Shown here in pieces: positions 55,051 to 60,533 of a stretch of DNA of 60,533 nucleotides. Position 1 is the stretch's first letter. The number at the start of each line of letters is the position of its first letter. Location: positions 1 through 60,533 of the forward strand of contig CAMDCV010000026.1 of assembly GCA_945890645.1 (NCBI GenBank), given 5' to 3'. The position numbers and the translations under genes were made by a program. Below the pieces are notes generated by a model. That model was not told the origin of the DNA. It saw only the letters and a program-made list of their open reading frames with translations, and ran no database searches. The stretch comes from Akkermansia muciniphila. Its GTDB lineage: Bacteria > Verrucomicrobiota > Verrucomicrobiia > Verrucomicrobiales > Akkermansiaceae.

Positions 55051-55430
55051 AAAAGTAATAGATGGGACGGACGACGTGGGTAGCATAACGTGGTTGGGTG
55101 ATTCACAAAGAATGAATGGTGACAACTCCGTAACAAACAGATCGACATGTTTACCAAGGCATTGTCACCGACCCTCGTTAAGCACTTGCCATGCCATCCT
55201 GAGCCACTTACTTCGCTACCCAAAAATTCTGATTTTTTAGAAATAACTTGCATTCCTATCATAAATCGAGCACACCCACCCCGTGTTCGCGAAAGTGAAC
55301 CACCAGGCGCTCGTTTGAGCATCGCCCTTTTCCGGTCTTCGTCGATGAGAAAGATTGTTTGAGGTTCATCCTACAACTCATCGCACCGCCAGCAACCGAT
55401 ACCCGGTGCGCGTTGGCACTTTACATCAAC
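55051..55430. other. Divergent intergenic region (380 bp), no gene seen
   Basis: Lies between the divergent adhesin-like and helicase genes. AT-rich around 55220-55260. No reading frame here looks coding on either strand. It must hold two promoters, but I cannot assign boxes with confidence. Confidence 0.5.
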
Positions 55431-56717
55431 ATGACCGCTCCATTATTTGAAGCGCTGCCACTGGCCGCGCCGTTGCATCGCGTATTGCGCGAACTGAATT
55501 ACCTCGAACCTTCGCCGATCCAAGCGCAGGCCATTCCTTTGCTACTCGAAGGCCGCGACCTTTTAGGTTGTGCCCAAACTGGCACCGGAAAAACCGCCAG
55601 CTTCGCGCTGCCGATTCTAAATGCCCTGCATAACAATCCTACCAAAGCGAAACCAAAATCCTGCCGCACTCTCGTGCTCGCCCCTACCCGCGAGCTCGCC
55701 ATGCAAGTTGGCAAGAGCTTCGGCACTTATGGTAAGTATGTGCCGTTTCGTCAGACCCTCATCTACGGTGGTGTCGGCCAAGTGCCGCAGGTGCAAGCCA
55801 TGCGTCAGGGCGTCGATGTCCTCGTCGCCTGCCCCGGACGTTTGCTCGATCTCATCGATCAAGGCTACGTCGATCTCTCGCACGTGGAATTTTTCGTGCT
55901 CGATGAAGTGGACCGCATGCTCGACATGGGGTTCCTGCGCGACGTGAAACGCATCGTTGGCATGCTGCCTGCGAAACGCCAGTCGCTATTTTTCTCCGCC
56001 ACCATGGCGCCGAACATCGTCGATCTCGCCAACAACATCCTGCGCAATCCCGCCAGTGTCAGCATCACGCCTGAGACGACCACCGCAGAAAAAATCGACC
56101 AACAAGTTTGCTTCGTCACCAAAGAGTCGAAGCGTCCGTTGTTAGAAGAACTCCTGCGCGGTCAAGCAAATGCCAAGGAGCAAAAGCTCACAATTGTTTT
56201 CAGCCGCACCAAACACGGCGCCAACAAACTCGCCAAGAGCCTTTGTGCGGCGGGCTTTGAGTCCGATGCCATCCACGGCAATAAATCCCAAGCCCAACGC
56301 GAAAAAGCACTGGATCGATTCAAAAAGGGCCTCACGCCCGTACTGGTCGCCACCGACGTCGCCGCTCGCGGTGTCGACGTGAAAGACGTCGGCTTGGTCG
56401 TAAACTTCGACCTGCCTAACGAACCAGAAGCTTACGTGCATCGCATCGGTCGTACCGCCCGTGCCGGAGCCGAAGGTCGTGCCGTTTCGTTCTGCTCCGA
56501 AGACGAATTGGAATACCTGCGCGATATCGAAAAAATCATCCGCATGTCCATCCCGCGCTGGGACAACCATCACTGGCACGAACACGATCTCGCCGAGCGC
56601 CATCTGCGCGGCATCCGTTCCCCAGGCGGAGCCCCACGCCCCGGCGGCGGTCGCCCGCAACAACGCAGTGGCCAACGTCGTGGCCAAGGCGGCGGCAATC
56701 GTCAGCGCTCGCGCTAA
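55431..56717 (+). CDS. DEAD-box ATP-dependent RNA helicase (RhlE-like)
   Basis: 428 residues from ATG 55431; the frame from 55359 is an extension. Q motif PSPIQAQAIPLLLEGRDLLG, Walker A AQTGTGKTASFALP, motif Ib PTRELAMQVGKSFGTYG, DEAD-type FVLDEVDRMLDMGFLRDVKR (here DEVD instead of DEAD), motif III FFSATMAPNIVDLANNIL, ATDVAARGVDVKDVGLVVNF and HRIGRTARAGAEGRAVSFCS. The tail (GGAPRPGGGRPQQRSGQRRG) is a Gly/Arg-rich RNA-binding stretch as in RhlE. DEVD is a conservative variant of the Walker B motif. Probably acts in ribosome assembly or mRNA turnover. Confidence 0.92.
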   Translation: MTAPLFEALPLAAPLHRVLRELNYLEPSPIQAQAIPLLLEGRDLLGCAQTGTGKTASFALPILNALHNNPTKAKPKSCRTLVLAPTRELAMQVGKSFGTYGKYVPFRQTLIYGGVGQVPQVQAMRQGVDVLVACPGRLLDLIDQGYVDLSHVEFFVLDEVDRMLDMGFLRDVKRIVGMLPAKRQSLFFSATMAPNIVDLANNILRNPASVSITPETTTAEKIDQQVCFVTKESKRPLLEELLRGQANAKEQKLTIVFSRTKHGANKLAKSLCAAGFESDAIHGNKSQAQREKALDRFKKGLTPVLVATDVAARGVDVKDVGLVVNFDLPNEPEAYVHRIGRTARAGAEGRAVSFCSEDELEYLRDIEKIIRMSIPRWDNHHWHEHDLAERHLRGIRSPGGAPRPGGGRPQQRSGQRRGQGGGNRQRSR

Positions 56718-56733
56718 CAGTATTTCATCCCAC

Positions 56734-56768
56734 AAAAAAAGCCGCTGCAATCACGCAGCGGCTTTTTT
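56734..56768. terminator. Bidirectional terminator between the helicase and mdh
   Basis: A7, stem GCCGCTGC (56741-56748) / GCAGCGGC (56755-56762), 6-base loop, then T6. Serves the convergent helicase and malate dehydrogenase genes. Confidence 0.9.
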
Positions 56769-56782
56769 CGTTAGGGAACCGA

Positions 56783-57772
56783 TTACTTCGGCAGCAGGTC
56801 TTTCACCGCATCGCGCTCTTCTTTGAGCTCGTTGATGGTGAGGTCGATTTTCTCTTGGCTGAAGGCGTCGATGGGCACGCCTTGCACGACTTCCCATTTG
56901 CCATTTTCGATGGTGCGGATCGGCATCGATGCCATCAGTCCTTTTTCAATGCCATACGAACCATCGGAACAAACGGCCACGCTGTGCCAGTCGCCCGCAG
57001 GAGTTGGAGTGATCAGGCTCTTCACCGTGTCGAGTGCGGCGTTGGCGGCCGAAGCAGCAGACGAAGCACCGCGCGCTTTGATGATCGCGGCACCGCGTTG
57101 TTGCACGGTGGAAATGAACTCGCCCTTGAGCCATTCGACGTGTGAGATCACTTCGGTCACAGGACGTCCGTTGATTTTTGCATTGGTGAAGTCAGGATAC
57201 TGCGTGGCCGAGTGGTTGCCCCAGATGCACATGTTGGTGACTTTCGATTGATGCACGGCAGCTTTTTTCGCGAGCTGGCTCTTGGCACGATTTTCATCGA
57301 GACGAGTCATGGCGAAGAAACGATCTTTCGGCACGCCGTCGGCATTGTTCATGGCGATGAGTGCATTGGTGTTGCAAGGGTTGCCGACCACCAGCACGCG
57401 CACGTCTTTGGCAGCATTGCGAGCGATCGCTTTGCCTTGACCGGTGAAAATTTTGCCATTGATGCCCAGCAAATCGCCGCGCTCCATCCCCGCTTTACGC
57501 GGTACCGAACCCACGAGCAGAGCCCAGTTGGTATCGCGGAAACCTTCATTTAGGTCGGCAGTAGGAGTGACTTGATTGAGGAGAGGAAACGCGCAGTCAT
57601 CCAGCTCCATCACCACACCTTCGAGAGCGGGCAGTGCCGGTTCGATCTCGATCAAACGCAGATTGACAGGCTGATCTGGTCCGAAAACCCAGCCAGAGGC
57701 GATGCGAAACAACAACGCATAGCCAATTTGGCCAGCGGCTCCAGTAACAGAAACAGTAATGGGTGCTTTCAT
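56783..57772 (-). CDS. mdh: Malate dehydrogenase
   Basis: A 329-residue NAD-dependent enzyme of the MDH type 2 group (cytosolic eukaryote-like). Rossmann motif [19 protein letters not shown] is at the N-terminus. The substrate-binding Arg of the [16 protein letters not shown] loop, Asn in [13 protein letters not shown], catalytic Asp and His in [11 protein letters not shown] and [19 protein letters not shown] are present. It interconverts malate and oxaloacetate in the TCA cycle. The mobile-loop Arg pair and the NHS-type His identify malate rather than lactate specificity. The terminator with the helicase gene follows. Confidence 0.95.
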   Translation of the reverse strand: MKAPITVSVTGAAGQIGYALLFRIASGWVFGPDQPVNLRLIEIEPALPALEGVVMELDDCAFPLLNQVTPTADLNEGFRDTNWALLVGSVPRKAGMERGDLLGINGKIFTGQGKAIARNAAKDVRVLVVGNPCNTNALIAMNNADGVPKDRFFAMTRLDENRAKSQLAKKAAVHQSKVTNMCIWGNHSATQYPDFTNAKINGRPVTEVISHVEWLKGEFISTVQQRGAAIIKARGASSAASAANAALDTVKSLITPTPAGDWHSVAVCSDGSYGIEKGLMASMPIRTIENGKWEVVQGVPIDAFSQEKIDLTINELKEERDAVKDLLPK

Positions 57773-57898
57773 AAGACGAGCTCTCCGTAAACAAGTTTGC
57801 TCCTAAGGTCAAGAATCGCCTTCGAATATTTTGAGAGGAACAGGGAGAGCGGGCAGATACAAACACTGCTCACTGATTGCTTTCTGCTAGCCACTTAC

Positions 57899-58264
57899 CT
57901 AAGGCACCAACAAGCGAAACTCGGGAATCCTTGTAAATACTGCCTCGCCAGCGGCGGTTTCCCCGAAATACGCGCCCACCACAGTGGCGGAATCTGCGAC
58001 TACGTGATAGCTGTTGTAGCTAAATTCGCTACCTTTTTCAAACATGGGCATTTCACCGACTACACCTTCGCCCTCGACCACCACCGTATCTCCTGAATCT
58101 TCGCGCACCACCCACTTGCGTCCGCGCAGGGTTACGATTTCCTCCGATTCATTCCAAATCGTGATCGCATACAAAAACGGATACGGCTTTTCCGGGGGAG
58201 CCTCTAGTTCCGGCATGAATCGCACCTCCACCACTTTCACTTTCCAACCTGATAACTCTCTCAC
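57899..58264 (-). CDS. apaG: ApaG domain protein
   Basis: 121 residues, GTG start at 58264 (MRELSGWKVKVVEVRFMPEL). Single ApaG/DUF525 fibronectin-III-like fold: EKPYPFLYAITIWNESEEIV, TLRGRKWVVREDSGDTVVVE, GEGVVGEMPMFEKGSEFSYN, YFGETAAGEAVFTRIPEFRL. The family is linked to Co2+/Mg2+ homeostasis in Salmonella and to pyrophosphate-related signals, but its molecular role is not settled. Length and core match the family. Its usual neighbour rsmA is in this genome 11 kb away, as a Nudix fusion. Confidence 0.88.
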   Translation of the reverse strand: MRELSGWKVKVVEVRFMPELEAPPEKPYPFLYAITIWNESEEIVTLRGRKWVVREDSGDTVVVEGEGVVGEMPMFEKGSEFSYNSYHVVADSATVVGAYFGETAAGEAVFTRIPEFRLLVP

Positions 58265-58413
58265 ACCGTTACTTTAGCAAATCGAATGCGCTTAGCAAGC
58301 GAGGTAAATGGTGGATCATGGATTGCGACGAAATCATCCCGACCCGCCTAACGAAAATAATGCTGCACATTTTCCATCAGACTTCTTGACGTGCCCATCA
58401 TAGCCTGAGCAGC

Positions 58414-58860
58414 ATGCTGACCATGGAACCGCCAGTGCTCAATCCCTATGAAGCTCCCGCCACCAATCTAACAGAGCCCGCCGTCCCCACAACACAGCAA
58501 TATCAATTTCGGGATATGAAGGCCTTCGCATGGGTGACGGGACTTTGCATCTCCTTCCACATCCCCTACGCGATTTTGATCACACTTTTATTAAAGCAAG
58601 TCATTACCTTGCCGGATGAAATGTTAGATTTAATCGATGGATTGTATGCGATCGCTTTTATCGTCGGAGTCGTCTTTTACTGCATGTGGAAGTATCGCTG
58701 TGCCTGCAATGCTCGCTACTTTTATGGCGGCCCCCTGCGGTACACGCCCGGTTGGTGTGTTGGTTATTATTTCATTCCCATCCTTATGCTTTTCCGCCCT
58801 TACCAATGCATGAAGGACATTTTTGAAAAGACCTATCTAAGGCTTGCTGAAAAAGTTTAA
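58414..58860 (+). CDS. DUF4328-type membrane protein, 3' end replaced by the IS
   Basis: 148 residues in the present frame; ATG at 58414 or, more likely, 58423 (MEPPVLNPYEAPATNL). Two hydrophobic helices (FAWVTGLCISFHIPYAILI and LYAIAFIVGVVFYCMWKYRC) precede the DUF4328 signature RYTPGWCVGYYFIPILMLFR, PYQCMKDIF. Family members normally continue after this motif with further helices. Here the frame ends soon after, and the last six codons (LAEKV and stop) lie inside the left end of the insertion sequence (58842 onward). The gene is therefore very probably 3'-truncated by the insertion. The rest of the gene would lie beyond the window. Confidence 0.75.
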   Translation: MLTMEPPVLNPYEAPATNLTEPAVPTTQQYQFRDMKAFAWVTGLCISFHIPYAILITLLLKQVITLPDEMLDLIDGLYAIAFIVGVVFYCMWKYRCACNARYFYGGPLRYTPGWCVGYYFIPILMLFRPYQCMKDIFEKTYLRLAEKV

Positions 58861-60531
58861 AACCGATTTCAGCATAGTGAGCAATTTAGATTTTTCTGGC
58901 TCTGCGGCCTGGGTGACGTTGATGGAAATGATTCGTGTGCATACTCTTTCTTTGCTTGGGCGCTGGGTGGCATCGCCCAGCTGAGCAGTAATTGAATCAG
59001 GGCACGCAAAAGTCTCAACCAGTGGTCGAGGTTAAGCACCATGACGCCGATCCCGATGACGGTTCGGCTCGTATCCGCTAGTTTTGCCATCACTCGTTGA
59101 AGGGTACCTTTGCGTTTGACGTTGCCAAATTTCCCTTCGATGGCGATGCGATCTGTTTCGTCTTGTCGTTGCTGGCGTTTTTCTTCGCGGGTCTGCTTTC
59201 TGGGCCGCCCGAGTGGTTTGCCGCTCAGGCGGATGTTGTGTTCTTTGCACCATGCGCGATTAGCGCGGGTTTGGTAAATCTTATCAGCATGAATGCTGGC
59301 GGGGTAGTGGCCGTAGCGTTGGGAAAAGGCTTGTGCCTGGGTTACGAGATCGCTGGTCTCGTTGTAGGCATCCCAAGAGAAGCGATCTAACAAAACGTAG
59401 CCTGCGACATGGCTGACTGATATTTTCGCTCCAAATTCCACGCTCTGCGCCAGCTTGCCGCGCACGATGGGACGAACGTGCGGTTGGCTGATGCTGACGA
59501 TGCGATGTGCGCAGCGATGGCTACGTTCTTGATACATCTGTAGTTGTTGTTCGTAGGCGGTGTGGATGACCATGAGGCATTTGTGCCAGTAGCGGCTCAG
59601 GACGTGGAGGTTGGCTCCATTTTCTAACATGTTTTTGATGTGCCCGAGGTTGCGCTTGATGTAGCGAAGTTGTTTGCCGATGGCGGTGCGGATTTTATTG
59701 GCGCGGGGCTTTTTGCTCAGGGCGATGGTGAGGAAGTCGCGACGGGCTTTTTTGCGATATGTGCGGGGTTTGGCTGTGCCTTGTGGCAGGGTGGCGTGGA
59801 GTTTGTCGATGATGCGTTCGGTTTTTTCGCGCGCTTCGTTGAGGAGTTTTAGATCGGTGGGATAGGTGATGTCGGCGGGGGTGCAGGTGGCATCAATGAG
59901 GAGTTTGCCGCTGGGCGGAGCATCTGTTTGCTGTTGTTTTTCAGCTGTTGAGGATGTGTTAGAAGAAGATTGATCCAGTGGTGGATTGGATGGTGTGTTT
60001 TGTTGGCCACGAGCTTTATCAATGATGGCTTGGTTAACCCGCTCTAACATTTCTGGGGTGATGCGTTTGCGAAAATGCACCATCATGGAGGGATCGAAAA
60101 GATTTTCACGCAAGTATTCGTGCAGGCCGAGAAAGTATTGTAAATAGGGGTTTTCGCGGATCAGCTCGGCGGTCTCTTCATCGGTGACGCTGAGGCGCTC
60201 TTTGATGATGAGGGCACCTAGCGCAATGCGACTGTTTAGGGCAGGAGCCCCCATGCCGCTGCTGGCAAAGTTGGCCTGATAGTCCTGCTCGATCAGGTTC
60301 CATGGCACGAAGGAGGCGAGTTTCACCCAACGATTTTCTGGATCAAGTTTGCCACCAAAGGGGAGAAAGAAATCGGCAATGCCGGACTGGGGTTGTGCAC
60401 GATACATGCCACTCTGTTACGTGAGAGGTGCACGGATTTTTGCGACGAAATGTGCAATTCCGTGCATTTGTGTGAGGCAATCATGCCAGCATCGATTGAT
60501 AGCTAAAGGCTTTTCGCGTTATTCAGGAAGC
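58842..60531 (-). mobile_element. IS5-like insertion sequence with imperfect terminal inverted repeats
   Basis: Left end GCTTGCTGAAAAA (58842-58854) and right end, read inward on the minus strand, GCTTCCTGAATAA (60531-60519), match at 11 of 13 positions. A single 512-residue transposase fills the inside on the minus strand. The right end sits two bases from the window border, so the target-site duplication cannot be seen. The left end lies in the DUF4328 gene. Confidence 0.75.
58869..60407 (-). CDS. IS5-like (IS1182-type) transposase
   Basis: A 512-residue DDE transposase. It starts MYRAQPQSGIADFFLPFGGK and contains the DUF772-type N-terminal domain (FASSGMGAPALNSRIALGAL, IIKERLSVTDEETAELIREN, PYLQYFLGLHEYLRENLFDP, MVHFRKRIT). 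First Asp of the DDE triad is in LLIDATCTPADITYPTDL. Second Asp is probably in AGYVLLDRFSWDAYN or ASIHADKIYQTRANRAWC. A terminal Glu is in IEGKFGNVKRKGTLQRVM. The frame is intact and should be active. Group assignment (IS5 vs IS1182) is from overall style, not from database comparison. Confidence 0.88.
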   Translation of the reverse strand: MYRAQPQSGIADFFLPFGGKLDPENRWVKLASFVPWNLIEQDYQANFASSGMGAPALNSRIALGALIIKERLSVTDEETAELIRENPYLQYFLGLHEYLRENLFDPSMMVHFRKRITPEMLERVNQAIIDKARGQQNTPSNPPLDQSSSNTSSTAEKQQQTDAPPSGKLLIDATCTPADITYPTDLKLLNEAREKTERIIDKLHATLPQGTAKPRTYRKKARRDFLTIALSKKPRANKIRTAIGKQLRYIKRNLGHIKNMLENGANLHVLSRYWHKCLMVIHTAYEQQLQMYQERSHRCAHRIVSISQPHVRPIVRGKLAQSVEFGAKISVSHVAGYVLLDRFSWDAYNETSDLVTQAQAFSQRYGHYPASIHADKIYQTRANRAWCKEHNIRLSGKPLGRPRKQTREEKRQQRQDETDRIAIEGKFGNVKRKGTLQRVMAKLADTSRTVIGIGVMVLNLDHWLRLLRALIQLLLSWAMPPSAQAKKEYAHESFPSTSPRPQSQKNLNCSLC

Positions 60532-60533
60532 TC

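Overview
The window reads as a chromosomal segment of a Verrucomicrobiota bacterium. Evidence: a PEP-CTERM exported protein, two very large Verru_Chthon-cassette-A-like proteins with a type IV pilin-like N-terminus, two DUF1080 proteins, a DUF4328 membrane protein with an N-terminal NPYEAP stretch, and moderate GC with mostly weak Shine-Dalgarno sites. No rRNA, CRISPR array or prophage is visible. Only the insertion sequence at the right edge is clearly mobile.

Layout. 1-8.4 kb: PEP-CTERM protein (its signal peptide is broken by a frame change), an entericidin-like lipoprotein, MoeB/ThiF-rhodanese, RlmD/TrmA-type RNA methyltransferase, outer-membrane barrel, GH2-like lipoprotein, TPR protein, and SurA/PpiD-like chaperone. 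8.5-19.1 kb: an ECF sigma factor followed by a 1043-residue membrane protein (anti-sigma-like N-terminus, VWA, DUF3520-like) and a 2252-residue membrane protein. The three are tightly packed and are the strongest candidate for an undescribed signalling or envelope system. 19.1-23.5 kb: initiator tRNA, bioF, DUF1080, ftsY, xseA. 23.7-33.0 kb: two tandem copies of a two-gene exported cassette (giant pilin-like protein plus small exported partner). They share an upstream element, and copy 2 carries C8 and G10 tracts. 33.0-38.1 kb: DUF1080, cimA, tRNA-Arg, glnS, and a FitAB-type toxin-antitoxin pair with a strong promoter and palindrome. 38.1-46.1 kb: mfd, an RDD protein, a three-gene sugar or polyol catabolic operon, and pfkA. 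46.3-51.7 kb: an RsmA-Nudix fusion, a small HTH protein, enolase, and an H+-pumping pyrophosphatase. 51.8-60.5 kb: a fibronectin/MBG-repeat exported protein, a DEAD-box helicase, malate dehydrogenase, apaG, and a DUF4328 gene whose 3' end is cut by an IS5-like element ending at the window edge.

How the genes fit together. Glycolysis and energy genes (pfkA, eno, hppA, mdh) lie close together but in separate units. The two DUF1080 proteins and the 42.1-45.1 kb operon would fit a 3-keto-sugar route, by inference only. Several exported or surface proteins show features of rapid change: a start-codon tandem duplication, homopolymer tracts, a frameshifted signal peptide, and a centre of unusual codon use.
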